Positions 1 through 8,495 of a DNA stretch of 64,000 bases are shown here, piece after piece. Every line of letters starts with the position of its first letter. Within the stretch, counting starts at the first letter, position 1. The stretch is from the NCBI RefSeq assembly GCF_001420915.1, contig NZ_CP013021.1:4064501-4128500 (forward strand), in the 5' to 3' direction. Under the pieces are notes generated by a model that worked only from the letters and a program-made list of their open reading frames with translations, searched no databases and was not told where the DNA came from. A program made the position numbers and the translations under genes. This DNA is from Agarivorans gilvus (lineage in GTDB: Bacteria > Pseudomonadota > Gammaproteobacteria > Enterobacterales > Celerinatantimonadaceae).

Positions 1-371
1 TGGTAGTTTTCAACAATTAAGATTTCTGGCGTGACCATCAGTTGCAGAATGATCAAACTAAATATGAGTGCTCTACCACGAAAAGCTATGCGGGCTAAAG
101 CATAAGCCGCAAGGGTACACACTAGCAGTTGCCCCGCTAAAATAAGGCCGCTGATCGCCACGGTATTGATGATGTAACGGATAAACGGCGCCTGCTGCCA
201 TGCTCTTTGAAAATTAGTTAGTTCTATGGGCGCTAGTAGTTCAAAACGAGTGGTGAACTCGCTGCCATGAAACGCGGCCCAAAAAGCATAGACTAATGGT
301 AATACCCATAATATGCCTAATAACCAAGCGGCGATGTTGGAAAATATTGTTAAGCTATTGCTGTTAGTCAA
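1..371 (-). CDS. Carbohydrate/G3P ABC transporter permease, UgpE/MalG type (3' end beyond left edge)
   Basis: Partial gene; only the first ~123 codons are in the window. The translation begins with a hydrophobic segment (residues ~8-30), then a periplasmic stretch and two more membrane segments. This fits the N-terminal half of the MalG/UgpE family, the second inner-membrane permease of sugar-type ABC importers. There is no ATG in the first 100 codons. I place the start at TTG 369-371, with a GAGG ribosome-binding site just upstream; a second TTG lies four codons earlier at 381-383, directly after a stop. It follows the other permease by 29 bases and is the last visible gene of the leftward operon. 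The EAA loop lies beyond the edge, so the family call rests on position and hydrophobic pattern. Confidence 0.8.
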   Translation of the reverse strand, partial: MTNSNSLTIFSNIAAWLLGILWVLPLVYAFWAAFHGSEFTTRFELLAPIELTNFQRAWQQAPFIRYIINTVAISGLILAGQLLVCTLAAYALARIAFRGRALIFSLIILQLMVTPEILIVENY

Positions 372-400
372 GGTAAACCTCAATCATTCTTGGTTAAAAG

Positions 401-1267
401 CTATTGGTAGTGCACCTTTTTTTCGACCAGTGCAAATTGAATTAGCGCCATGATCATGAGTAAAACCAGCAGTACCACAGTGAGTGCGGAAGCATAGGCG
501 GTGTCGAAAAAGGCAAAAGAGTTTTCAAAGATGTAATAAAGCAGCAGGTTGGTGGCGTTGTTGGGGCCACCTTTAGTTAAAATGAATAGGTGATCCACGA
601 GTTTGAACGCATTTAGCACCGCATTGACCAACACAAATAAAGTGGTCGGCATTAGCAGGGGAAAGGTAACGCGGCGGAAGATGTACCAGCGTGAAGCATT
701 GTCTAAGGCCGCCGCTCGATAGAGGTCGGGCGATATGGTTTGCAGCGCAGCCAAATAAAATATCATAAAGAAGCCAGCTTCTTTCCAAATACTCATAGCC
801 ATAAGGCTATACAGGGCAACGCTTGGGTCTCCTAACCAATTTACGCCACTGCTGCCAAACCATCCCAGTATTTTATTGAGTATGCCAATTTCCGGGCTGT
901 AAAATAGCAGCCAAATATTGGCCACTGAAATCATCGGTAACATGGTTGGGGTAAAGTAGGCCAAACGAAGCCAGGCTTTACCTGCAAGCTTTTGATTAAC
1001 CCACAGTGCCATGCTTAAGGCGATGGCCAGAGAGAGCGGAACTGTAATTAAGGCATATAGAAGATTATTTTTTAGTACCAGCCAAAATACCTCATCGTCC
1101 AGCAAAAAACGGTAGTGTTCACTGCTAAACTGCTCACCCATTTGTACACCATAGCCAAATAAGCTACGCCAAATGGTGTTGCTAATAGGGTAGTAAGTAA
1201 AGCAAACCAGTAGCACTAAGGCGGGGGCGAGTAGGCACCATGCCTGGACTTGTCGAGAGTGAAACAT
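401..1267 (-). CDS. Carbohydrate/G3P ABC transporter permease, UgpA/MalF type
   Basis: Inner-membrane permease of a binding-protein-dependent importer, about 288 residues with six hydrophobic segments. The cytoplasmic EAA loop that docks on the ATPase is at residues ~182-206 (RAAALDNAS followed by FRRVTFPLLMP). I chose the ATG at 1265-1267 because AGGAGC sits five bases upstream; an upstream in-frame start has no such site. It is the third gene after the ATPase and the binding protein, so the four genes form one importer. The substrate cannot be read from the permease. The family resembles UgpA, and a GlpR-type regulator plus a GDPD gene in the window make glycerol-3-phosphate or glycerophosphodiesters a reasonable but unproven guess. 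Confidence 0.88.
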   Translation of the reverse strand: MFHSRQVQAWCLLAPALVLLVCFTYYPISNTIWRSLFGYGVQMGEQFSSEHYRFLLDDEVFWLVLKNNLLYALITVPLSLAIALSMALWVNQKLAGKAWLRLAYFTPTMLPMISVANIWLLFYSPEIGILNKILGWFGSSGVNWLGDPSVALYSLMAMSIWKEAGFFMIFYLAALQTISPDLYRAAALDNASRWYIFRRVTFPLLMPTTLFVLVNAVLNAFKLVDHLFILTKGGPNNATNLLLYYIFENSFAFFDTAYASALTVVLLVLLMIMALIQFALVEKKVHYQ

Positions 1268-1319
1268 CTTTGCTCCTGATGCCAACAAAGAGCGGCTGGG
1301 CCGCTCTGTTGATTGGTGG

Positions 1320-2603
1320 CTATTGATAACGTTTAAGGATCCGTTCAGCTTGCTGCTGAGCTTTACTTAAAGCTTGTTCGGCGCTGAGCTGATCTGACAA
1401 TACAGCCTGAATCGCGTCATCCAGCGTTTTACGTACTCTGCCAGCTTGGTGGGTAGCTAACTCCGCAGTAGCATAATCTAGCTGGTCGCGGGCGACTGCC
1501 GCCGCGGGGAAATCGACCACGTATTGCTGTAGTTCCGAGGTTTGGTAGGCGGCAGGGCTGACACCCATATAGCCGGTTGAGATACTCCATTTAGCCGCTT
1601 GCTCCGGAGATGTCATGAAGCGAACCAGTTGTAGTGCGGCTTTTTTCTCTGCTGGCGAGGATTTTTTAAAGATGTAAAAGTTGCCTCCTCCAGTGGGGGA
1701 GCCTAACTGTTGCTGAGCAGGTAACATTGCTACACCAAAATCAAATTTGGCATTGTTTTTAACTGCGGTTAAGTTACCGGTTGAATGCCACATAATCGCG
1801 GTTTTTTGTTCCAAAAAGTTTTGGCGTAAAGTTCCCCACTCGATGGTGCCGCTAGGCATTATTTGATATTTGCTTCCCAAATCATGCCAGTAGTTTAACG
1901 CCTCCACCACTTTGGGGTCATCGAAATAGGTGCGATTGCCCTGTTGGTTCATCAAGGTTTTGCCTTGTTGCTTGGCTAGAGCACCAAACATCCAATAGGG
2001 GTAACCCGTTGAAGGGATCATCACTCCCCATTGGCTTACTTGACCGTTGTTATCACGTTTGGTGAGTTGCTGACCCATTTCAATCAGTTCGTCCCAACTG
2101 CTAGGAGCCTTCTCTGGGTCTAGCCCAGCTTCACGGAATAAATCCTTGTTGTAATACATAACAATGGTGGAGCGCTGGAAAGGAATTCCGTAGGTTTTGC
2201 CTTCCACCATGCTGTTTTCCATTAGGGCAGGGTAGAAGCTAGTAAGCCACTGCTGCTCTTCTGTTGTGGAGATTACATCGTCAAATGCGACGATGGCATC
2301 CAGGTCCATTAGTTCATGAACATCGATGGAAAACATGACGGACAGTTGAGCGGGCTGGCCACTGTTTAGTGCAGCCAAGGCTTTTACTCGTGCATCGTTG
2401 TAGTTACCGGCATAGATTGCATTGACATCAATGTCTGGGTGGCTGGCCTCAAACTCTTCAATCATCGAGTCGACTACCTTGGTAAGGGCTCCGCCGACAG
2501 ATACTGGATAATACATAGTCAGTTCAGTTTTGGCTTGGACGGTAGTGGATAAGACCAAGCCGAGTAGTCCGGTGCTAAGGCACTGCTTTACATTTACACG
2601 CAT
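1320..2603 (-). CDS. ABC transporter extracellular solute-binding protein, UgpB-like
   Basis: Periplasmic binding protein of 427 residues with a Sec signal peptide (basic N-terminus, hydrophobic core, cleavage expected after VQA at ~24). The mature protein has the usual SBP family 1 layout: LTMYYPVSVGGALTKVVDSM at the start, then the YAGNYNDARVKALAAL segment that resembles the UgpB region around its KGNY motif, and MYYNKDLFREAGLDP as the hinge region. It would deliver a sugar or glycerol phosphate to the permease pair downstream. It follows the ATPase gene by 13 bases. Ligand specificity is inferred only from the general likeness to UgpB and from the GlpR-type regulator. Confidence 0.88.
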   Translation of the reverse strand: MRVNVKQCLSTGLLGLVLSTTVQAKTELTMYYPVSVGGALTKVVDSMIEEFEASHPDIDVNAIYAGNYNDARVKALAALNSGQPAQLSVMFSIDVHELMDLDAIVAFDDVISTTEEQQWLTSFYPALMENSMVEGKTYGIPFQRSTIVMYYNKDLFREAGLDPEKAPSSWDELIEMGQQLTKRDNNGQVSQWGVMIPSTGYPYWMFGALAKQQGKTLMNQQGNRTYFDDPKVVEALNYWHDLGSKYQIMPSGTIEWGTLRQNFLEQKTAIMWHSTGNLTAVKNNAKFDFGVAMLPAQQQLGSPTGGGNFYIFKKSSPAEKKAALQLVRFMTSPEQAAKWSISTGYMGVSPAAYQTSELQQYVVDFPAAAVARDQLDYATAELATHQAGRVRKTLDDAIQAVLSDQLSAEQALSKAQQQAERILKRYQ

Positions 2604-2616
2604 TATGTTAGTTCCT

Positions 2617-3642
2617 TTAAATAGCGGATTTTAAGTTTGTATAAGAGCTGGCCAAGCGTTGGCCGTTAGTGGAGCAAAAAGAGTGTTCTTTATTGGGATC
2701 CCAGTTGATCTTTAGTTGACTACCGGAAGTAAGCTGTTGTTTTCCCGACACCGAAAATTGAACGTTATCTGCGCCTCGATAGGGACCATCGCTGATACTG
2801 ACGTTGAGAATGGTACTTGGCCCTTGGTAATCACAGTGCTGGACGCGTACCGGATGTCCTCGCTCTGCTAGTTGAATATGTTCGGGTCTTACTCCCAAAA
2901 TTCCTTCAGCATGGGGTAGCAGGTTCATTGGTGGATGGCCGATGAAGGCGGCCACAAAGGTGGATTGTGGCTGTTGGTAGAAACTTTCTGGGCTGCCTTG
3001 CTGTTCTATCTTTCCTCGGTTGAGCAAGATTATATGGTCAGCCATACTCATCGCTTCCACCTGATCGTGGGTTACGTAGACAACGGTTAAGCCTAGACTT
3101 TGTTGTAAGCGACGAATTTCGCTACGCATTTCATTACGTAGTTTACTATCGAGATTGGACAAGGGTTCGTCCATTAAACACAGTGGCGCTTGTGAAACAA
3201 TGCTGCGTGCTAAGGCCACTCGTTGGCATTGTCCCCCGGAAAGTTGCGCCGGTTTTTTGTGCATATGCTGCCCTAGATCGACTAATTCTAAGGCGTGTTT
3301 GAGACGTTTTTGTTGTTCGCTACGGGCCATTTTTCGGGCTTTAAGCCCAAACAAAATATTCTCTTGCACCGATAAATGAGGAAACAGGGCGTAGGATTGA
3401 AATACCATCGATAATTGGCGTTGGCCAGGGGGGAAGTGAGTGATGTCCTGTTGCTGAAGTTGAATTTTTCCTCGGGTGGGGTGTTCTAAACCAGCAAGCA
3501 TATTTAAAGTGGTGGATTTTCCACAGCCGCTAGGGCCTAACAGTGCGACAAACTGGCCTTGTTCCACTTCGAAGTCTAGTCCTGCCACAGCGATTTGTTG
3601 CTGGTAGTGTTTAGCCAATCCACTGGCTCTGAGAAAGCTCAT
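2617..3642 (-). CDS. ABC transporter ATP-binding protein, UgpC/MalK type
   Basis: Cytoplasmic ATPase of the importer, 341 residues. Walker A GPSGCGKST is at 36-44, the Q-loop glutamine at ~82, the signature LSGGQ at 134-138 and Walker B LCLMDEP at 154-160, with the D-loop SNLD next and the switch histidine (THD) at 192. The C-terminal third has the regulatory TOBE-type fold typical of MalK/UgpC (VRPEHIQLAERG). The residue after LSGGQ is Cys where Gln or Arg is common, which is harmless. Its start overlaps the end of the regulator gene by four bases (ATGA-type junction), so the two are translationally coupled and the regulator belongs to the operon. Confidence 0.93.
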   Translation of the reverse strand: MSFLRASGLAKHYQQQIAVAGLDFEVEQGQFVALLGPSGCGKSTTLNMLAGLEHPTRGKIQLQQQDITHFPPGQRQLSMVFQSYALFPHLSVQENILFGLKARKMARSEQQKRLKHALELVDLGQHMHKKPAQLSGGQCQRVALARSIVSQAPLCLMDEPLSNLDSKLRNEMRSEIRRLQQSLGLTVVYVTHDQVEAMSMADHIILLNRGKIEQQGSPESFYQQPQSTFVAAFIGHPPMNLLPHAEGILGVRPEHIQLAERGHPVRVQHCDYQGPSTILNVSISDGPYRGADNVQFSVSGKQQLTSGSQLKINWDPNKEHSFCSTNGQRLASSYTNLKSAI

Positions 3643-4438
3643 AGTTGCCTCACATGCTGGCTTAAGTCAGCGGCTGGGGGAGTTTCGGTATGGACTCTGA
3701 TACTAAGTTGGTGGCATAACTCAGCGAGAGGTGCGTCTAACTGATTGGTAAAAAAACGGTCGATTTGTTTCAGGTGACCGCTTTTTAGCGGAGCACTGCG
3801 CAAGTACTTGTGGTGATCTGCGATTAAAATCCGTTGCTCACAGTTTTCTAATATCGTCTGAGTTAGGTGGGATTCTTCGGGGGAAAAGTCTAATAGGTCA
3901 CCTTGAGCCGAGATCCCGCCAGTACCACAAATGCCGTAGTTCACCTGAAATTTACGAAAGTAATTGGTGGCATCTTCCCCTACCACATCTTGGTCGGTGG
4001 CACGAATTCGCCCCCTACCATATAGGTTTGAATGTTGGGGTTGCAGCATAGGGCAACCGCAGCATTTAGATTGTTTGTCACAACGGTTAAGCCCGGGTGA
4101 TGCAGTAATTGCAATGCTAACTGTTGTGGAGTTGTGCCAATGCCTAAAAATATACTGGCTCCTTCGGGGAGAAACTCAGCCAAGTTAATGGCAATCTGCT
4201 TTTTTTCTTGTAGGTGAATGACTTGTCGATTAGAAAACGATAAATTGTGACTTTGGGTTGGTAGTTGGATGCCCCCATGCACACGGTTGACTAGCCCTTG
4301 TTGGTTTAACTCATTCAAATCTTTACGAATGGTTTGCACAGATACAGCAAAATGTTCAGTTAATTCAGTGCTGGAAACATTTCCCGCATTTGCTTTTAAC
4401 AGCCTTAGTATTTCAACCTGTCTTGGTGATAGTTCCAT
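3639..4438 (-). pseudogene. DeoR/GlpR-family transcriptional regulator, frameshifted
   Basis: Two overlapping reading frames together make one DeoR-family repressor of about 265 residues. The first (4438 down to ~4010) has the N-terminal winged helix (residues 1-57, with SVQTIRKDLNEL as recognition helix) and the sugar-phosphate sensor up to YMVGG. The second (from ~4015 to 3639) resumes with RIRATDQDVVGEDA, which in intact relatives follows VGG directly. The break is at a run of five Cs (4011-4015, Gs on the coding strand); a sixth base restores the family sequence. It is either a real inactivating mutation or a homopolymer sequencing error. Relatives sense sugar or glycerol phosphates and repress the adjacent transport genes. 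Confidence 0.85.
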
Positions 4439-4696
4439 CTTCGTAAGAAACCTTTAGTTCAGCATTGTTTGTTCGAACGAAAGGGTAGGTTTTTCGTATG
4501 ACTTTTTAGTGAATGAAAATTGACAGCTTGATGACAGCATATGGCGCCAAGAGTTTCGAATAAGGATGTATAGCAGCCTAAGGGTTATTCGACTCAGCTG
4601 ATATTTGCTTTAAAACTTTTCAACTTATATTTTCAGTTACTAAATGAAGTGTTTTTAATTTTCGCTGAATAAAGCTATCAAGCTAAGGAGTCGCGA

Positions 4697-5347
4697 ATGC
4701 AGGTGAATAATGCGGTGGGACAGCGAGTAAGCAGTCAGTTAGGAGAGTTAGAGTTACTGCGCTTGTTAGGCAAAGGTAAGTCTGCTTACTCTTATTTGGC
4801 CCAGGGGCCTGAGCAACAGTATGTGGTGAAATTAATGCATGCTGAGCCTTGTCCGTATTATGATTTTGGTGATAACAATAAGGTGGAGCTGGAACAGGCA
4901 GCCTACGCTAGGCTGAAGGCCTCTGGTATTGCTATTCCTCAGTTGTTGGACGCCAATCCCGAGCAAGCTTATTTAGTTAAGGAGTTCCTCGAAGGTGACT
5001 TGGTCACCGACTTGGTGATAAGGGATGCATTACCTCAAACTTGTGTTCAACAGGTTTGTCAGATGGCTAAACGGATTAAAGCGCTGGGCTTAAATATTGA
5101 TTACTACCCAGATAATTTTATTCTGAATAAGGGCCGCTTGTACTACCTTGATTACGAAACCAATCCCTATGAAGAGCAGTGGGATTTAGCTCATTGGGGC
5201 TTGTACTACTGGGCGAACTCGGCGGGTATGAAAGCCTACAAGACCACCGGGGATGCCAGCGCCATTCACCAGCCGGTGGATTCAGCCAAGCCAATTACCG
5301 AACCGTTTTTAGCCACGGTTAATCAATGGCTGGCTGATTATGCTTAA
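4697..5347 (+). CDS. Protein-kinase-like fold (aminoglycoside phosphotransferase/RIO-type) protein
   Basis: Small kinase-fold protein of 216 residues. Visible parts are a glycine-rich loop (LLGKGKSAYSYLA, ~24-35), the ATP-binding lysine in VVKLM (K45), a hinge around LVKEFLEGD, and a catalytic segment NIDYYPDN (D135, N140). The latter replaces the usual HGDLHPGN and is followed by the metal-binding LDYE (D152) in place of DFG. The substrate, protein or small molecule, is unknown. ATG is preceded by AAGGAG. It is monocistronic and ends at a hairpin shared with rlmJ. I do not recognise a named family; an active enzyme is plausible because the Lys, Asn and Asp are all kept. Confidence 0.7.
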   Translation: MQVNNAVGQRVSSQLGELELLRLLGKGKSAYSYLAQGPEQQYVVKLMHAEPCPYYDFGDNNKVELEQAAYARLKASGIAIPQLLDANPEQAYLVKEFLEGDLVTDLVIRDALPQTCVQQVCQMAKRIKALGLNIDYYPDNFILNKGRLYYLDYETNPYEEQWDLAHWGLYYWANSAGMKAYKTTGDASAIHQPVDSAKPITEPFLATVNQWLADYA

Positions 5348-5371
5348 GCCTTGAATAGCGCTTGCTTAGAG

Positions 5372-5395
5372 GCTGGCACTATCGTGCCAGCTTTA
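5372..5395. terminator. Bidirectional terminator hairpin
   Basis: Perfect 8-bp stem GCTGGCAC / GTGCCAGC with a TATC loop, followed on the + strand by TTTAAATT. It lies between the convergent kinase-like gene and rlmJ. Confidence 0.65.
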
Positions 5396-5399
5396 AATT

Positions 5400-6242
5400 C
5401 TACTCTTCAACCAGTACTTCGGCGCGCCAGTTGCCTTCACCTTCTTCACCCAAGGTCTCGGCTAAGTAGGGCAGTACGGTTTGCATCTCTTTGAGTAGCG
5501 TCCATGGCGGGTTAATCACTATCATGCCACTGGCGGTCATGCCAAAGTCTTCGTTGTCGTGGCGAATGCCTAACTCAAACAACTGAATATTACGAATGCC
5601 GCTGTTGCACAGTTGCTTCTCTAAGTTGTCGATACGGTAGCGCTCAACCACCGGGTACCACAGCGCGTAACTACCAGTGGCAAAACGTTTGTAGGCCTCT
5701 TTAAGGGTTTTCACCACCGTCTTATATTCATCTTTCACTTCATAGGACGGATCAATTAATACCAAGCCTCGGCGCTCTTTTGGCGGTAGCAGTTCAATCA
5801 GCCCTTGGTGACCATTTTGCTGGCGGATTTTGGCTCGTTTATCGCGCTGAAATAGACTGTTGAGCGGCGCTTGTTCACTAGGGTGAAGTTCGTGAAGGAA
5901 TAAACGATCTTCACGGCGCAGCATCATTTTGGCTATCCACGGAGAGCCCGGATAATGCTGGCGAGTCTTCTCAGGGTGAATTTGGTTCACCAATTTGAGA
6001 TAGTTTTTAACTAGCTCGGGTAAGTCATCGGCACTCCATAACTTGCCGATGCCGTTTTCAAACTCGCTTTTTTTCTGCGCCTCTGGACTGTTCAGGCTGT
6101 AGGCTCCAGCTCCAGCGTGAGTGTCGATGTAACACAACGGTTTATCTTTTTGAGTCAGATAGGCAAGAATGCGCTGTTGCACTAGGTGTTTTAGTACGTC
6201 GGCGAAGTTTCCAGCATGATAAGAGTGGCGATAGCTTAACAA
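5400..6242 (-). CDS. rlmJ: 23S rRNA (adenine(2030)-N6)-methyltransferase RlmJ
   Basis: S-adenosylmethionine-dependent enzyme that methylates N6 of A2030 in 23S rRNA; cytoplasmic. The length (280 residues) and the N-terminus MLSYRHSYHAGNFADVLKH match RlmJ. The SAM-binding region includes YIDTHAGAGAY (38-48), and the catalytic DPSY is at 164-167, equivalent to the DPPY of the Escherichia coli enzyme. The start codon is TTG (6240-6242). I accept it because the conserved family N-terminus begins exactly there and no ATG is available upstream. The gene stands alone, convergent with the kinase-like gene. Confidence 0.95.
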   Translation of the reverse strand: MLSYRHSYHAGNFADVLKHLVQQRILAYLTQKDKPLCYIDTHAGAGAYSLNSPEAQKKSEFENGIGKLWSADDLPELVKNYLKLVNQIHPEKTRQHYPGSPWIAKMMLRREDRLFLHELHPSEQAPLNSLFQRDKRAKIRQQNGHQGLIELLPPKERRGLVLIDPSYEVKDEYKTVVKTLKEAYKRFATGSYALWYPVVERYRIDNLEKQLCNSGIRNIQLFELGIRHDNEDFGMTASGMIVINPPWTLLKEMQTVLPYLAETLGEEGEGNWRAEVLVEE

Positions 6243-6343
6243 AGTGTTTTCTCGATCTGGGGAGTAAGGGTCGCAGCCTAAGCTGCGAATACAGCGCTAG
6301 TCTAGGTAGAGACCCCTTAGATGCAAGTTTATTAGCCCAGAGC

Positions 6344-7729
6344 TTAGAAAAGCTGCGGGCTTGCTGGCGGTGAATTTTTTAATAACTTGGCCACTATGCT
6401 TAGGGCTTGATCGAGCTGCAAGTTGCTATCCGCTTGGCCCAAAGAGAGCCGCACCGCATTGGGGCTAGCTTGGTTATCTACCACAAAATGCTCGGCGGAA
6501 GCCACCTCAACGCCTTGTTCGCGCGCGGCGTTAACAAATTGGGCGCAGCGCCAACTGGCCGGTAGGCGTAACCAACAGTGCAGCCCGCCGTCTTGATAGT
6601 CATAGTCTAAGCCTGCTAAGTGGTGGTGGAGCAATTGTGCCCGTTGGCCGATTAAGCGGCGTTGCTCTACTAAGGCTTGGTCGGCATATCCCGCCTGTAT
6701 CCATTGAACAGCGAGGTCGACCAACAGCGGGCTTATGTTCCAGCTACTGCCGCGAATCGCACTGTTAAATGCGGTTTGTAGGTGCGCGGGAGCGTGTAGG
6801 TAGGCGAAGCGCAGGCCCTTGAAGGCCCCTTTAGAAAAACTATTTAAGTAGATCACTTGTTGTGGCGCCATCTCAACCATGGTGGGAGGGCGTTGGTCGG
6901 GCAATAAGCCACATACGTCATCTTCAATAATGATGACTTGATGCTGGCGACAAATATCAATAATTTGCTGGCGGCGAGCTTCTGGCATGATGGCGGTGGT
7001 GGGGTTTTGCAAGGTCGGCGTTAAGTAAATCGCCCGCGGGCGGTATTTTTCTATCTGCCTTAATAAACTGTCGGGGCATATTCCATGCTGATCCAGACTT
7101 AGCCCTTTTAGTTCAATGTTCAGTTGCTTAGAAAGAGTGATTAGGCCGGGGTAACAAAGCTCTTCACAGAGTATCCGCTCGCCTACTAGTTGCAAGGCAA
7201 TTAAACTCAGGTTTAAGCCATGTTGAGCACCATAGCTAAAAAACAACTGTTCTGGATTAAAGATCTGCTGCCCTTGATTTAACCAAGCGCATACTTGTTC
7301 GCGCTGACTGAGTAAACTCTGACTGTAGTCGTTATCAAATAGCTGGTCTAGCTGCTCGCCCGCTTGGGCATAGTTTTGTAGTAAAGGTACTAAATGCGCC
7401 GCTCGGGCTTGGGTAAAGGCGCTGTTTTGCCATAAGCCGATGTGCTGTTGGCTGCTCTTTAGGCTGCCCCATTGTTGCTGGTAATTGATGGCGGCTTTGA
7501 CATAACTACCGCTGCCCGTTTTGGATTCGATTAAACCCTGCTTTTCCGCTTGAGCGTAAGCACGAGTAATGGTGCCTACGGTAACACCGAGGTGTTCGGC
7601 CAATTGCCGCTGTGGCGGTAGTTTGTCACCCGCCTGCAACTGTTGCTCAGTTATTAAAGCACGGATTTGGGCAACTATCTGAGTAGCCTTGTTTTCATTG
7701 TTATCTAAGCTTTGCCAAATTGTCATCAT
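6344..7729 (-). CDS. MocR/GntR-type regulator with PLP aminotransferase domain
   Basis: Transcription factor of 461 residues: a GntR winged helix at ~15-80 (PPQRQLAEHLGVTVGTITRAY) joined to a fold-type I aminotransferase domain (~120-450). The PLP-binding lysine is K300 in NSFSKG, and the aspartate that pairs with the pyridine nitrogen lies in IEDDVCG (~270). MocR proteins sense PLP or an amino compound and usually control a neighbouring gene. Here the divergent neighbour is a LysE/RhtB exporter, so regulation of amino-acid export is a good inference. Two adjacent ATGs form the start; the first (7727-7729) has AAGG nine bases upstream. A 17-bp dyad covers the start codons. Confidence 0.9.
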   Translation of the reverse strand: MMTIWQSLDNNENKATQIVAQIRALITEQQLQAGDKLPPQRQLAEHLGVTVGTITRAYAQAEKQGLIESKTGSGSYVKAAINYQQQWGSLKSSQQHIGLWQNSAFTQARAAHLVPLLQNYAQAGEQLDQLFDNDYSQSLLSQREQVCAWLNQGQQIFNPEQLFFSYGAQHGLNLSLIALQLVGERILCEELCYPGLITLSKQLNIELKGLSLDQHGICPDSLLRQIEKYRPRAIYLTPTLQNPTTAIMPEARRQQIIDICRQHQVIIIEDDVCGLLPDQRPPTMVEMAPQQVIYLNSFSKGAFKGLRFAYLHAPAHLQTAFNSAIRGSSWNISPLLVDLAVQWIQAGYADQALVEQRRLIGQRAQLLHHHLAGLDYDYQDGGLHCWLRLPASWRCAQFVNAAREQGVEVASAEHFVVDNQASPNAVRLSLGQADSNLQLDQALSIVAKLLKNSPPASPQLF

Positions 7730-7735
7730 GACAAT
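7719..7735. promoter_or_regulatory. 17-bp dyad over the mocR start codon
   Basis: ATTGTCATCATGACAAT is a perfect inverted repeat around a single central base. It overlaps the initiation codons of the MocR gene. It could be an autoregulatory operator or a translational element, but part of the symmetry comes from the two ATG codons. Confidence 0.3.
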
Positions 7736-7812
7736 AAACCTTTTGATCTCTTGTTACGGCTATATTAGCGTGAATATTGATGGTAAACGACGTTTTTTTG
7801 CTAATTTTGCTT

Positions 7813-7830
7813 AATTGTATCGATACAATT
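7813..7830. promoter_or_regulatory. Putative MocR operator upstream of the LysE-family exporter
   Basis: AATTGTATCGATACAATT is a perfect 18-bp palindrome ending 15 bases before the exporter ATG, in the divergent promoter region of a GntR/MocR regulator. Palindromes with a GTATCGATAC core are of the type bound by GntR/MocR proteins. Binding by the adjacent regulator is inferred. Confidence 0.6.
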
Positions 7831-7845
7831 TAAAGGGGGGAGAAT

Positions 7846-8439
7846 ATGGATATTGCATTGTTTTCATCAATGCTGGTATTTGCGGTAGTGATGGCAGGGA
7901 CTCCGGGACCAAATAATATGTTGCTGACATTTTCTGGGGCTAACTTTGGTTACAAGCGAACCTTACCGCAAATGGTGGGGATTCCGGTGGGGATTGCCAG
8001 CATGATTATACTCATGGCTTTGGGTTTGAGTTGGGTTTTTCAGCAATATCCAAGCATGCAATGGGGCCTAAAAATAGCCGGTAGCGCTTATTTGTTATAT
8101 CTAGCGCTGCGTATTTTAAAGCAGAGTCAATTGTCACAGCAGCAGATGGCCAAGCCACTAAGTTTCTTTGAATCCTTAGGGTTTCAATATCTTAATCCCA
8201 AAGCGTGGATGATGACGTCATCGGCGGTGGCCAGTTTTGCTGTGGCGGGCGAGGCCTACTGGGAGTCTATAGGGGGGCTGGTATTGGTATTCTTTTTGGT
8301 TAATCCGGTGACGGGTTCTATTTGGGTGAGTTTCGGCAAGTTTATCGCGCGCTGGTTAAGTGCCCCTGTCGCCAGACAACGCTTTAACTTTATTATGTCT
8401 TTGCTTACTGCCGGCTGTGTGGTGTTACTGTGGGTATAA
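7846..8439 (+). CDS. LysE/RhtB-family amino-acid exporter
   Basis: Inner-membrane exporter of 197 residues with about six hydrophobic segments. The family signature GTPGPNNMLL lies in the first helix region (residues ~19-28), and FQYLNPKAWMM at ~112-122 is the second conserved block. Members export lysine, arginine, threonine, homoserine lactone or related compounds; the substrate cannot be told here. It is divergent from the MocR regulator and sits behind an 18-bp palindrome. GGGGGGAGA provides the ribosome-binding site. Confidence 0.9.
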   Translation: MDIALFSSMLVFAVVMAGTPGPNNMLLTFSGANFGYKRTLPQMVGIPVGIASMIILMALGLSWVFQQYPSMQWGLKIAGSAYLLYLALRILKQSQLSQQQMAKPLSFFESLGFQYLNPKAWMMTSSAVASFAVAGEAYWESIGGLVLVFFLVNPVTGSIWVSFGKFIARWLSAPVARQRFNFIMSLLTAGCVVLLWV

Positions 8440-8455
8440 TCAAGAGTATCGTTAA

Positions 8456-8479
8456 ATAAGGCGGGAGCTCCCGCCTTAT
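8456..8479. terminator. Bidirectional terminator-like palindrome
   Basis: A perfect 24-bp palindrome with GC-rich arms (AAGGCGGG / CCCGCCTT around AGCT) between two convergent genes. No T-run follows, so termination is likely but not certain. Confidence 0.5.
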
Positions 8480-8495
8480 GCATTAAAGTTAGTGA

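Noticed and set aside
4000..4030. Programmed -1 frameshift in the GlpR-type regulator
   Set aside because: The codons around the G-run do not form a proper X-XXY-YYZ slippery site and no downstream stem is evident; a simple indel is more likely.
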